Below, one piece after another: positions 13,886 to 26,804 of a DNA stretch of 64,000 nucleotides. The DNA is taken from positions 48,145,092-48,209,091 of the forward strand of contig QCXZ01000138.1 of the NCBI GenBank assembly GCA_025024175.1, in the 5' to 3' direction. The stretch comes from Rhyzopertha dominica (taxonomy: Eukaryota; Arthropoda; Insecta; Coleoptera; Bostrichidae). The translations under genes were made by a program, and so were the position numbers. The first letter of the stretch is position 1, and the number at the start of each line of letters is the position of its first letter. Below the pieces are notes generated by a model. The model searched no databases. It was not told the origin of the DNA and saw only the letters and a list, made by a program, of their open reading frames with translations.

Positions 13886-14620
13886 TCATCTAGACTGTAG
13901 AATTCCATATTTGTGAGACATTGTTTGACTTTTTTTATTTTTTTTGCGGATAATACAAACATTACCCCTCGTTGTCACTGGATATAAAGAAACTGAACTC
14001 CTTAATAGTATATCTTTCTTAAAAACAAGTATCACATAGCAGACTGTATTTATTCTACTAACTTGATATCTAGAATCAACCCCAAAAATTTTAATTCGTT
14101 GATGTGCTACATTTGCGTATTGCCCGTCATGATTAGTGTTGTTAAAAGGGTAGCAAACCTGTTTCATTTATGTTCAACACAAAACAATTTCGCTTGCAGT
14201 TGATCTACTACAGCAAGTAAGTATCATCAGTAAATTGTTGCTAATATGTTCATGTGTCATTTTTATATAAAAGAAATATCATGGGACCAAGGGTAGATCC
14301 TTGTGGTACTCCCTGCCTCATTTCATGTAATTCAGATTTCCCAGTTTCTACTACACTGTTCACAACAGTCGTCACGAAGACTTGTTGACTTCTTCCCGAC
14401 AAATATGATTCGATTATGCCATACTTCTCTAATTTGCGGAAAAAAGACACCAGCGCATTTCTTGGCTCATCTAAGTGGGAGAGTAATGAATTGTTGTAGT
14501 TGAATAAGACAGTTTCTCCGTATTTCTATTAAGTAGAAAGCCAAGATGTGTTGATGAAATTACATGCTTTATTCTGAGAACTTCATAGGTAGGACGTATA
14601 TCTATTGACTCGAACGGGTT
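13886..14620 (-). mobile_element. Non-LTR retrotransposon reverse transcriptase fragment
   Basis: The - strand frame 14450-14250 reads YGIIESYLSGRSQQVFV then MRQGVPQGSTLGPMIFLLY, a canonical LINE RT block. Upstream, STHLGFLLNRNTEKLSYSTT (about 14580-14500) is the preceding RT segment in another frame. Downstream, QQFTDDTYLL (about 14230) is the altered catalytic YADD box, and the frame 14167-13886 (IKIFGVDSRYQVS) corresponds to the usual KFLG block. It has multiple frameshifts. Confidence 0.75.
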
Positions 14621-15829
14621 CCTTTCAGGTACTACGTGACCTCACCCTTGCAAAGGCTCACCAGCCGCCACTGCGTTGACCTTGTAAAAAGTGCTCTTTA
14701 GGACAGAATCTGGAAAATTCAAAGTGACCGAAACATTTACATCGTCATCTAAACGCCGAACTCGATCATGTGATTTCTAAAATGCAAAGCACCGCCGCAG
14801 ATGTTAACCCCAACGATAACCTCCAAAATTTTTTGCTCGTGTATCAAATTAAAAATCCCAAGCGTTCAGGTCGTCTGAAATTGCGTACAGTTTTAAATGC
14901 AGTTTTTTCCGTGTCGTTTGGCTTTTGACATTCAGATTAGATAGTGCTCGAAAATTCATTAGAATTACGCATATTTCAGCTCGGGTTAGAAAGATGCATC
15001 TACGCATGGAAATTGTCAGCTGCTAACGCAAAATTGAGGAAGCGTAAACAATATCGAATGAAGGTGTTGTTGCTGCTACTGGGAATATTGATATGGTATT
15101 TACCGAGAAGAGATCCAAGGTCAAGTGTACTCGGGATTCTCCTTTTTGAACAAAACATGATTATTTATGTATTTTTAGGTTATTGTGCTAATTAACAATT
15201 CCGAGATCTGTTTGCCATAATATTGTGGCTACAGCGTGAATTTTCCAATGCCATTATTGTTAATAAATTATGACTTGATATTGGGCGTAAAAGTGCGGTT
15301 AAAATACACCATTGTGTATCCAACTCAATTAAACGATTTTGTTGAACAACAAATACACAGCTAACAAATATTTATCAAACCAAAACTGCAATAAAGATGA
15401 TCCTCTAACTGATTGATGGTGGATCAAAAGTAAGATTTGGTTATAATCGATCAATTATTTTCAATCAGAGTTATTACTAAATTTAAAAAAAACCTTAATG
15501 ATGATGTAAAAATTCAGGCTTAGAGCTTAAACCTACCCAAGAGTTCTTGGTTTTATTTCATATGAACAGTCGATCGCAGAGATTGTGAACATACCAGCAC
15601 TTTTCAAATGGAAATCATCAAGATAATATCGCTTGTTCATAGACTAGGATTATGGACGAGTAAACATGTAAAAGTAAGGTTTACAATTTTACAGTTAAGT
15701 CAAGTTAAAAGGAAGATTTAATAACATAACAGGAGCATTATTTCTACGGACGACTGTACATTAAAGCCACCATATTCGCAGATCTTGATTCAATAACACT
15801 TAATATACAGAGTATCTAAAGGAAACCTT
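14621..15829. other. Intergenic, nothing recognised
   Basis: No gene, structural RNA or repeat terminus identified. An 83-codon + frame at 14944-15195 shows no family signature. Confidence 0.3.
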
Positions 15830-16870
15830 TAGTTAGCTTTACCACCAAAATATTTGTCCTAGATGACATCATTAAAAACGATCGCACAACTAAAAAATAT
15901 AACAGACAAGGAAATAAAATAAAACTTCCGTTTATATTGGCAGATGTGGATAACCTGGTGGTAATAATAAAAAATGAAAAAGATTTGACCGACGTTCTAA
16001 GTAACGTAGAAGATGACCTATCAGAAAACGGGCTAACCATAAACTACAACAAAATCACGATCATGATAAAAGACCCCTTTAGCGAGAAAACTTTAATGAC
16101 AGGTAGCGTATACAAACCAGGGAGCCGAAATATAAGGTTGACAAACAAAATAATATATCTGAGAACCTACATAACAAGCAAACTCACCCCGGAGAACAGT
16201 AAAAGAGAGAGAGATGTTACCATTTATAGTGTGTACTACAAAATATATACACATGGGCAGGAGCCCATCACGACATTCGAAGTCAAAAGTGCGCTACTAC
16301 CAAAGCTAACAGAACAGAACAGAAAAGCAGAAAGAAACATCGTGCAATTGTTGGCCAAAGCTGTCAAAGAAACCGAAAATCAAGGAACAACAGAACTCCT
16401 AGAGGGAAAGACAATCACAAAAAGAATAGAAACATATGTAATGAAATATTGGGGACATATTCAAACGAGAGAAGAAGACCATATACTACAAAATGCGCGG
16501 AAAATGAATAGCAACGAGCTCAAATTAGGACGACCGTACTACACGTGGAGAACCACGGTGGAGGGAGTCATAGCAAAATCAAACATAACTGAAGAACAGT
16601 GGTCAGAAATCGCAAAAGACAAGTCCTAAACCTGTATAATATCTCAGACAGCAGCTCGTCTGAGGAAGAACAAGAATAATGCAGCCGAACTAAGCCACCA
16701 TCCAACAAGGAGGTTAATAAAAAAGTATCCGCTGGATGGATGACCTGAAAGTGAAACTGAAACACTAGCAGCAAGTGTGTCACCCCTCAAACAGTGTAGA
16801 CGTAGCCGGCCCGGCGGTATATCCGGGAGCGGCAGAAATACCTACCGTACGTTAGTTCAATCAATCAATC
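15830..16870 (+). mobile_element. RTE-like non-LTR retrotransposon 3' part with (TCAA)n tail
   Basis: The + frame 15937-16629 (230 codons, uninterrupted) starts with a degenerate RT catalytic block (LADVDNLVVIIKNEKDLTDV), then GLTINYNKITIMI. It continues to the C-terminal region MKYWGHIQTREEDHIL and LGRPYYTWRTTVEGVI with EEQWSEIAKDKS, typical of LINE ORFs without RNase H. YADD has become LADVDN, so catalysis is lost. The 3' UTR ends in TTCAATCAATCAATC at about 16856-16870, the short tandem tail expected of such elements. Confidence 0.75.
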
Positions 16871-18990
16871 TACGATTAATTTACCGCGGAGTTTGTTTTG
16901 TTCTATATCTAAATTCAACTGTTCCAGAGGTATTTTGATCTTTGTGAAAAAAAAAGGATTTGTACATTGTCTTTGTAGTTCAGTAACTTCGAATTCAGCA
17001 AACACTGACAAATAATATTTGATCTCTGAAATGGGTATTAATATGCAATTTGTCAGTACCACAGGGTAGATATAATTGCGCATTACTTTTAGTCACCTTT
17101 GAACTCTCATATCTTTCGTATCTCAAATAGAATCTACATGATCTAAATCCATATTTTTGCGAATTGACCCGTGAATAACGTTTCTTACTGTGTGGCTTGG
17201 ACCAACTATAGATATCAATATACCAATATTCAGTGGACGGCACAAAACGAAACCCTGAGCTTTCTAATGCCCTTGCCCTTCTTAGAAATGCGGTTTTCAC
17301 CAAACCCATCGCGGAAGGTGAAAACAAGCGCATTTAGGGTACAGTGCACTCCGTTGTGCAGGCAGGTGCCCGCAAGGTGATTCTAGAATGCGTGAACTTG
17401 GTCAAGGTGGTGCATTCAGACGCCATCCTCAGCTGGCAATGAACGTTGTCTGCCAGCCCTTCTAGAAGCTCTGGAATCGTTCACCTCACGTACGCACCAG
17501 GTTCAAGATAGTTCAGCGCATTAATGCATCTCCTAGGATTCAATTATTATAATTTATTATGAGGAATGAATGCAGTCGAGAATTATGCAAACGATGAAAC
17601 TAAATATAGCAGCGGAAGAGGTCGTTGTTTGAATCGGCATGTTATGACGTAATTTTGTTAGAAAATAAGAAGCAACAATGAAATTAAAAAAAGATGCTGA
17701 GAGAACTTGTTATAGAAACTAATAAACTAATTAAAGGTTTGTATATCTATTTTGCATAGTTTTGAAGACGACGATGGAGCAGTGATTTCACGTTTTTTTT
17801 TTGCAGAGGTGGAAAGTATATTACAATTCACTTAACCGTAAATTTCGTAAACATCAAGTCATTTACAGAAGACAAAAATAATTCACTTTCATTTTCTCTT
17901 ATCATAGAGCAGCGTTTAATTATTAAACTAACAAGTACTAACAATATTAATATAAAGCTACAGAAAATATTTTTTTTATATTTGTACCACGCAAAGTACT
18001 TATATACATGTATTGCAGATATAAATAAAGACTGACAAGATTTAAGTCAGTTATAAAAAAATAATGAGCCTAGCGGGATTACAATAATTCTATAAAGCGT
18101 TAACCAGACGCATATGAAATACAAAAGCTTTGGTAGATGGGTATGATAAAACCTAACGCAACTGGCGCTGATTGACAAATAAAAATTAAAACAATTAAAA
18201 GAATCGTTCAAAGTTGCGATGGTATGGTATTTATCGCGGGATAAAATAAAGCAAGATATGTTTATTCTAAAATATACTGACAATTTTAAACCACAAAGGA
18301 CACGTCCGCCAATGCATACCATATTTCCATAAAGTCTATAAAGTATTTTGTAAGAAAATATAAAACTCACGCCAAAATTCTAATTATAAAACCATTTTCC
18401 TAAGTATCCTTTTGTTTAAAAAACATCGTGTACAAGGAGTTGTAAAGTGACACGTAGTAAATGGTACTTCCCGTTTTGAAAAACATGGAGGTAATACTAG
18501 ATTCAGATTTTATAAAGAGGAAGCTAATTCAGTAAAAGAAAATTATAGAAAAATTTGCAGCTATTGAGATTGAAAAGAGTTCACTCTCTCAAGGCAAAGG
18601 CTTTCTATTATTTGCTAAAAGAAAGAAGACCTGATTTAATAATACTGTTTTCGATTGTCAAAAGAAGTAAAAAATTATTACCCAAACTAGCTGACCAGCA
18701 GTACTGATACAGCAGGCAGCTGTATCAATACAACCTTACAGTTGTGGTAATAGTCTGTAAGGTGTCTCAAACTACTACATACATTTGACACTTGATTCGA
18801 AAATATCTGTGAAGCATTTGTTTTACATGACCTATTACTATTACATTGAGATAAGTAAAACGACCACAAATTAAATAATTAAATCTTGTGTTTTAGAAAC
18901 TGTATTAATAAAATCGAAAGAGTGTTGTGTTCTAAACATATCGTATCGGAGATACGCTTATTTTTCTGAAACAATGCGAACTTCTTTTTT
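16871..18990. other. Intergenic, weakly coding-like patches
   Basis: 17250-17530 is GC-richer with an overlapping 112-codon - frame (17333-16995) that I do not recognise. The 107-codon - frame at 18370-18047 is Cys/Phe/Tyr-rich and probably spurious. Confidence 0.3.
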
Positions 18991-19009
18991 TCGAAACACT
19001 AAATAACAC

Positions 19010-19150
19010 CCAAACGGTTACCTCATGTTTGGTTATCAGAGCGATCTTTATTTTTAACGAAGAATAACTAATGCAATAACACACGAGGTGTTTCTTTTTA
19101 AAAATAAAGTGAGGTAACGGTTAGACGAAACAGTATACCCTGTATAATCG
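19010..19150. repeat. Partial foldback MITE-like inverted repeat
   Basis: AAACGGTTACCTCA with ATCTTTATTTTTAA (about 19010-19060) is mirrored by TTAAAAATAAAGTGAGGTAACGG (about 19098-19120). The right edge is ACCCTGTATA at about 19137. The left terminus was not found, so the element looks truncated. Confidence 0.45.
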
Positions 19151-19379
19151 AAAATAATCTAAGACTATGAAGGGGTTGGTGTCTGGTGAAAGTTTTATTC
19201 AACATATGTTCTCGTAAAACCAATATAATTATATAATTTTTAAAGAAAAATGAGAATAAGAAGTTGCCAAAAGAGCTAATCGATGATATTTTAATGCATT
19301 TTAATCACTTAACCGATGCACGTTGTATCTTCGCGATATAATATGCGCTCACACGACGGTAGTTGATAAGACATCACTC

Positions 19380-20210
19380 GCACTTTTCATTCGAAAATTT
19401 CGAAACGCGCAGTGAACCGGATGTAGCGCCGCTTGGGCCTCAGGTCCGCCGCAGTGTCAAGGCACCGGCCGGCCCTGATCCTAATCCGTACGTCTAGCGT
19501 CTGCAAAACTACCTCCATTGTATGTCAAGGCCGTAGGAAGCAACCACACGACCCGAATTCGAAAAGCCGAGCTGTGTGTTTCTAAATTCGATTTATTCGT
19601 ATCGAATGCACGTTACGCAAAACACCTTCACGGTCAGGACATCTCGAAATAATCTAGCGTTCGTTTTAATAAAAGTGGGCCCACCGCGGTGCCCTGCGGT
19701 ACGTTTCTAAAACATGGCTACGGTTGGGTGTCAGGGATTTTTTCACCACTAATCATGTTTCTTTGCTTCTTCTTTCATTATTGCAGTCGAATGTAATATC
19801 TAGAAACTTATTTCTCCAAATGTTCAGGTTTACCCTCTCCCATTGCACCGCTGTAGGTCAATACGGTTCTCTGGAAAGCGCCAGATAAGCTCCAAAAACA
19901 AATAAACCCATCCAAGGTCCTCCACTACACCGCAATGGAGCCAGTGAACTCTAGTGAACCAAATCACCCAGCATCACAACAGTTTCGAGGCAAGTGTGAC
20001 TAACAGCATCTCAAGTACGGTTTCCAAGAATCTCACGTTTCACCAAAAACGCGTTCGGCACCTGTCTACCTCCCCCACGTGACCTACATCCGTCCCGCAG
20101 CTGCTGTTTTGCGGAGAGGGATGATTTTTGACAGGTACGAACTGTACTTGGCGAACCTTTCACAGTGGACCCATGTTAGGAGACCGAATTGCATTAAACT
20201 GAACATCTTC
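19380..20210. other. GC-rich non-coding island
   Basis: This 0.8-kb block has clearly higher GC and CpG content than its surroundings (for example GGCACCGGCCGGCCCTGATC). No open frame longer than 60 codons or recognisable domain is present. It could be regulatory DNA or an old insertion. Confidence 0.4.
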
Positions 20211-21226
20211 GGTTTTGGGGTGGATTTAACTGGATAATTTTTTTGTTATAACGCCTTTTTAGATTTAGAAGACAGAAGATTTCAACCACAAAATCCGTTG
20301 CCTTTTACTTCCAACTTAATACATTCGGCAGTGCTTAAATACGTTAATCTATGGATTGGTCACTGATTTTATTATCAATATGCTAATAGTAAATATATCT
20401 AAACATATAACACTTTTCAGAAAAGAACAGTCCTTGTAGTATCACGAACAAAGTGAGAACCGCTTGTTTGCAACAGAATGCCGCATGGAAGCATTATTTC
20501 TCTTTTAATTAGGCCAATCAAACACAATGTAAACGGTGAAGCTGTAATTTGAAACGTTATTTATAGGATATACGAATAAGTCGATTAGTACCTACTATGA
20601 GTATAAAATGCTACATGGCATTTTCTATTTATATACGAAGGAATAACCTATCATTGCCCATGCCTAAGAGTTTGTTGATACGATAGACATCAATTCCAAG
20701 GGTGCCCTTTTATGAATTAATTTTTTGATTTATGTATTTATTATAACTAAATTACTTAAAATGTCCTTTTAAAAAAATGTATCTTTGTAGTATAAGTTAT
20801 TTAAATAAAGCTTGGTATTGCATATAAGATTTTTAGTGGTCTTGATAAAAACTGAAAGCTGTCAAGTACATATATTGTACTTTCCCCAATTAAATCTAGC
20901 AAATGATATGAACACCAAATAAAAAAATATATGACACATTTGAAAAGTTAATTTAATATGTCAGATAGCCNCAGCAAAGAAAATTAAATAAAAACCATCA
21001 AAGTTGAAGCCGATATAATGGNTTGTGTGCGCTAATATATGATAAAGATTGTCGAAACAAAAGTACGCCAAGTTAGTTAATTATATAAACTAAATTTTNC
21101 ATGCGTCCGATTTTCCTAAATATGTGGATGTATTTTGTGGAAAATTTAAGAACAATATATAGGCAAATATTGGAGCAATTCAAGACGGTATTCAATTTTT
21201 TTATACTATACCTATTTGAAAGTGTA

Positions 21227-22123
21227 CAACGGGATTTGTGTCTCAAAAGTTGTGGTCCAAACTGAAGCAGATGGTACAGTAGTCCATTTTCAATAGAAAT
21301 AACCACATGTACTATTATCCAATTGTTTACGATTTAAAAATTAAAGATATTTTTATAAATTTTCTATCGTGACGTACTGAACCAACTATATCATAAAAAC
21401 TCAAGATAATCTTTAAGATTAGTACCACAGGGTACAGTAAGTATTCAATTACAAGATTTTCTACGCCATTTTAAAATTTCTTGCTCGTTTTTGTTCAATA
21501 AATAAAACACAGTTTACATTTAGCAAACGTATCTTGTAAAAAGTACATGAACCAAATGTGTCCCATTATTTTTACACTAATTGAAACAAGAGTACATTCA
21601 GCATCCATCTGCTGTAGTACTTCCATAGGAGAACGAAATGTTACTTTATCTAGTTATATATAATGACTCAGCCCACAAGAATGGCTTTGGAAGAGCTGGC
21701 TATGAATGTTAAGTTGTTCATTTTTTGCCTTGTTAGCAATTCTACTATATATAGTAAGTATCCAACTTGTAAATATTTGTAGATCATTTTCTCTTGAAAA
21801 GAAAAACACGCCCAATTTTTTTCTAATTTTTGTTTAATAGATTAAAACACAGTTGGCGTTTAAGCGAATTTTTTTTGAAAACAATGTACACGAACCAAGT
21901 TATTATTTTGCAACTTTATGCGCTTTATGCTAACTCTAATAAGGATACATTCTTTCGCGTATTCAAAAATGAATATATTTAATTGGAATTTGGTGCGGCA
22001 GTGTAGTGATATTCAGAAAATTTATAAAAATACCTGTAACTTTTAAACCGCAAATAATTGGAAATAAGCTACTGTACCACCTGCTTCAGTTTAAATAATC
22101 ATCACTATTGGGACACCCTGTAG
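21227..22123. mobile_element. Non-autonomous inverted-repeat DNA element with internal direct repeats
   Basis: A left arm (21227-21368) and a right arm (about 22010-22123) are inverted copies. AACTGAAGCAGATGGTACAG at 21260 is mirrored at 22069-22091, and the TATTTTTATAAATTTTCT segment is shared too. The right end is GGGACACCCTGTA, a Tc1/mariner-like terminus. Inside, two diverged direct repeats (21436-21610 and 21764-21965) share TAAGTATYCAA, AAAACACAGTT and GTACAYGAACCAA stretches. No transposase is encoded. Confidence 0.6.
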
Positions 22124-22282
22124 ACAAATTACTCAATACTGTGCTTGTAGTAGCGAAGTAAGCTATACTATATTATAAGTTGTCTTTTTGGTGGAAGTTT
22201 GCGGTCGAATAATTTTTTATAAATGTTTTTCTGGACCTTGGAAGTAACTGACGTTTTTTTTATAATAAAGAGTACTTATTAA

Positions 22283-24120
22283 TTTTTGCCGAGCTTTCGA
22301 CTATTTATTTTAGTCTTCTTCAAATGTTTTTACAGAAATGAAATAACATACCTAATATTTAATTTACAAATTCTGAGGTTAAGCATAAATCAGCCTTTTA
22401 GAAATGATATTTCCTTCTGTACACGTTGTCCTTTTTTTTGTTATTATTGTAGGGTATCTCAGTAACTTTTAATGCTAGAGGATTGCGGTTTCGACATTAC
22501 TATCTTATTTTTTTCTTGTGAGTTGAGCTGTACCATTGTTATTTGTGTACCATCTTTTGTTTTAAAGCTATAGCAAACTTCTAAATGATGTAACATTTTT
22601 TCAGTTTTCAATATTTTGCTTGGTTATGGGGATACAAAAAGATTTTTATAGATATTTTTATTTTGAATCCAGTGATCCAGTGGAGTACCCATACTTTTTT
22701 AGGGTGACACATTTTTGAGATATAACACGAACTTGCATTTTTTAATGGAAACTACAGTTGGCACTGCTATGATCTAAAACGCTTACCTTTTCTGATTAAG
22801 AAAATGTATACATTGCTACTGTATTGTACTAATTTTGGTATTATTCCAATTTTATGTAATAATTAAATGAGATTTTAGGTTTCTCATCAAAGTGGATGTA
22901 AATAGTATCACGCCAAACCATGCATGGATACTTAGCTACCAATAAATAGTGATTTTTATTAGTTACATGGTACCCTAGATTACTATTAACACACTGTATG
23001 ACAACCTTTAGAAGTCTTATGTATGTATCCAAATTTTAATGGATTAACATTTTTTACTTAATATATTTTATACTGTTTTCTTGTCCCATAGCCTCTTAGA
23101 ATGTAAACATAAAATCTGAATTATTTACTAAAAAAATTGTTTAATACCAAAATTAATGAAAATAAACCTAACAATGTATATCTTTTCTGAATCAGAAAGA
23201 ATAGGTCTCTTCAACCGTAGCATATATCTAAAAAATTTGACCCCTTAAAAAATTCTGAAATAAAAGTATCTATAAAAATGTCTTTTTTTTGTATCTACAT
23301 ACTCAAGCGAGATATTGGGAACTGAAGAAATGTTACATTATTCAAAAGTTGGCTATAGCGTTAAAAGAAAAGACGATATACAGTTCATCTCACAACAAAA
23401 AGGTAAAACATTAAAAAAATCACAATTATATTTTCCCGTGTTTGTTGTAAGTGACACGTTTCAAAAATAAACAATACCAGATTTTTGTGTCAAAATTGTA
23501 ATGTCAAGTCACATCGCAAATGATGAAAAAACTTTTCTTAGTGTATACAATCCTGACAAAACTTTTGCCTCTTCAATTTTAAAGATAAAAATTCAATGAA
23601 GAAAGTCAGGATACAGTAAATACGGATATGTGTAGGTGTTGCTTAACTGATTTGTATCAGATTTATTGTTGGCGGTGTTTTCTGTTTTATTGATGTGGTA
23701 CCACAACTGACACATTTCAAACAATAAAGTACAACTCACACAAAGTCAAATTTTTAATTTATTTAAGTCTTTATTAATAAAATTACGGTGTGCAATTTTG
23801 ACTAATGTTTTACAAAGTTAATTTTAATTTTTGGTGAACGACTTCACCAAGAACTTATATATCTATCTGAAGTTGTTAGTTTTTGATAAGTCCAAAATTA
23901 TTTTATTACCATTTTTTATGATTATGGTATCAAGAAACGAAACTCCACCATGAACCTCTCTTCAACTGTGAAGTTTATGTGATTGTCAAGAGTTAAAATT
24001 TTCCAAAATTTCCAGTGTCAAGCAAATAATCCATTATTAACTGCACTGATGAGCTGTAATGACAGCGAAATAGTACTATCTGCAGTTGGTTGAGATGTAG
24101 ACAGCACAGCATAGACATGC
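22283..24120 (-). mobile_element. Probable Penelope-like element relic
   Basis: The - strand of 22330-22283 reads GAAGAAGACTAAAATAAATA then GTCGAAAGCTCGGCAAAAA, the 'CGAAAGCTCGGC' signature found in Penelope-like terminal repeats. The - strand near 23955-23880 encodes GGVSFLDTIIIKNGNKIIL, matching the block that follows the Penelope RT core. The interval between is heavily decayed. Joining the two as one element is inference. Confidence 0.4.
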
Positions 24121-25528
24121 ATTTCATTATTAATATATTGTGCTAAATTTGGACAGCTGAAAAACTGGAAAGATATATAAAGGGAAACTCGCTTGGCAGT
24201 AGTACCAACTATATAATCACCTGGTATTATTTAGTTACCTTTTCAATAAAAGTGTTACTAATTATTTTATTTAAACAATCAGAAATGCTGAAGAAGGGTG
24301 ATTTTGCTGAATATTCTCTAGTTATAATTTTGTTTGCCATTTCTACTTTACCTATCATTTAGATACTCTTCGATATACACTTCTGCAATGCTTGATCACT
24401 TCTCAATGAAAGTTTATTCTCAAAAATTATACTAAATGCCAACTTTGTCCACTCAATAATGGCATACTTAAATGGTAACACATTTGAATGAATGTATTGA
24501 TGATATCAATTATGTATGGACTGATAATGAATCATATCTATGCAAAATAAGACGATATCTCAAATTTAGCGGTTACTTGAACAATTTGTTACATGGTTTC
24601 GTATAAATATTCACAGTGGTCCAAAAATGATAAGATTTTTGAAACTAACTTTGTAATTGCATTGAACAGTACCAGGGAATCTTATTACTGACATTTATTG
24701 AATTAAAACTTAACAAAATTTATAAACCGGTAGCTAGGAGACGTTAAGTTTACGAATTTTGTCCATGAAAGAATCAAAAGCATTTTGGTGCTTTTAACTG
24801 ATACGCTAATGTAGCGTCGAAGGGCCAAGTTACCTTTTGATTATTAATTTTGGGTTTCAATCGACACTATATACACTTTATTATGAATGTATGTAAAAAG
24901 TTTATCCCAAGCACTACATGAGAGTAACAAAACGATTGTCAGCTCGGTATGTAATACCTTTTTCCCATTGCGATGAAGATCACCTGTATCTAATCAGAAT
25001 TTCAGTTTAGGTCCCGCAGCCTTGCCCTGCGGCACTCCCTCTCCCGCCATTGCGTAATCCGCACAAGATAATGCACGTTATATAAGCCCGATGCGAAAGG
25101 TTATCGCACTTATCTGCTGGGCTGCTGCAAAATGGGTCGCTTATCTTGCACAAAGAACGATATTAATTCACCATTTCGTGCGAGGGGTGATAATAACGGC
25201 CTGCGTGTGCGGACGTGTTCTCTCCATATTTGGTAAGAGAGTCATGACCATGAGCATTGGAATGTACTACCCCTGACCTATTAATCTTATTTCACAAATG
25301 TATTCATAAGGCATCAGTCGTTTGTATAAATCTCGGCAATGATGCGAGCGCAAATGAATAATGGATTAATTCGAGCAATTGGAACCGCTAAATTGGTTTG
25401 TGGTTCGTTGGTGCATGAGTGTATTCTAAAGTTTGGTCTGACAGTAACACGTGATGCCTTAAAACACTTAAGTACAACTAAAGTCAATTAAGTACCTAAT
25501 ATAGAGTCAGCACTTAGAGACTGTTCTA
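24121..25528. other. Intergenic with GC-richer segment
   Basis: 24960-25330 is GC-richer and contains a 61-codon + frame (25091-25276) without family motifs. No gene is supported. Confidence 0.3.
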
Positions 25529-26804
25529 CAGGGTGGGCCATCTAACGTTTGCATTTTGAAGTAGTGGTTATTTTGAGTTTGGCAACACTTCTGTCATTCG
25601 TGCTATGACAGAAATTTAATTTAATATTTGACACTTACAAAATGGGTCGCTTTACGCTTGAATAAAATTGGGAAATATTGAAAACTTATTTCCAAAGTGG
25701 TGAATCTTCTGTCCAAACTGTAAGAAATTTACGTGGAAAATTCAGTAGAAATGAAATGCCTTCACTACAATTTGTGGATCAATTTGTAAAGCGAGTTCGT
25801 GAAACTGGATCGGTCTTGTCCAGTGCGTACAGCTGAAAACATTGCTGTTGTTGCTCGTAGTGTGCGTGAACAACCATCAACATCAACTCGTCATCGTTCT
25901 CAAGAATTGAACATTTCTCGCACTTCTATCAGGAGAATTTTGCATAAAGATCTCGGTATGAAAGCCTACAAAGTTCAATTAGTCCAAGAAATAAAGCCTC
26001 ATGACCATCCAATGCGTTTTCGATTCGCAGAATGGGCTGAAGATCGTTTAGCTGAAGATGAGCATTTTTACCGAAAAATCGTGTTTTCAGATGAGGCTCA
26101 TTTTCACCTTGCAGGCTATGCCAATAAGCAAAATTGCCGTATTTGGGGATCAGAAAATCCACACGTGATTGTTGAGCAGCCAGTGCATCCACAACGAGTG
26201 ACTGTTTGGTGTGGATTTTGGTCAGGAGGCATCATTGGTCCATTTTTCTTCGAAAATGATGAAGGAGCCACCGTTATTGTCAATGGAGATCGTTACCGTG
26301 CCATGCTCAACGAATTTTTGTTTCCAAAAATTGAAGAGAATGGCATGGATGATGTTTGGTTTCAATAGGATGGTGCCACTTGCCATACAGCCAACATAAC
26401 CATCGATCTTTTGCGAACTGTTTTTGAAAATCGAGTAATTAGCCGAAATGGTGATGTGAATTGGCCATCTCGCAGCTGTGATTTGACACCGTTGGACTAT
26501 TATTTGTGGGGTGCCGTTAAAGATAAGTGTTACGTGAACCATCTAGAGACTATTGAGGCTTTGAAACAGGAAATCGAAGTTGCCATTCATGAAATTGAAG
26601 CCCAAACAATCGAAAATGTACTGAAAAATTGGGTTGATCGGATGGGGTACTGCAAAACCAGCCGTGGTAGTTATTTGAATGATGTCGTATTTCATTCATA
26701 AATGTAAAAGTTCAATCTTTCTAATAAACTTATAACTTTGAAAAAATATTCATTAATTTTTTATTTATAGCCGATCAAAAATGCAAATTTTATATGGCCC
26801 ACCC
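25529..26804 (+). mobile_element. Nearly full-length Tc1/mariner element, D,D41D-type transposase, with TIRs
   Basis: The element opens with CAGGGTGGGCCATCTAACGT and closes with the near-inverse AAATTTTATATGGCCCACCC, giving TIRs of about 25-30 bp; the 5' side is preceded by TA. The transposase begins at ATG 25642 (MGRFTLE). It meets a TAA at codon 8, shifts frame near 25805, then runs open 25799-26368. A TAG falls just after WFQ, and the frame continues open to 26701. Motifs are the HTH region (ELNISRTSIRRILHKDLGMK), VFSDEAHFHL with the first Asp, WFQ*DGATCHTA with the second Asp, and CDLTPLDYYLWG with the third Asp, 41 residues after the second. With only three disabling lesions it is the youngest-looking DNA element here. 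Confidence 0.85.

Noticed and set aside
18047..18370. 107-codon - strand frame
   Set aside because: Hydrophobic, Cys/Tyr-rich composition without motifs; consistent with chance in AT-rich DNA.
19670..19720. NVPQGTAVGP-like reading on the - strand, resembling an RT motif
   Set aside because: The flanking residues do not continue as reverse transcriptase; likely coincidence of a GC-rich stretch.
24078..24125. Similarity of a GTTGGTTG...CAGCACAGCA...AGACATGCAT stretch to 12165-12205
   Set aside because: The similarity is short, and its orientation conflicts with the nearby Penelope-like block, so it was not used as evidence.
25010..25050. GVPQGKAAGP-like reading on the - strand
   Set aside because: No neighbouring RT blocks; stops soon follow.
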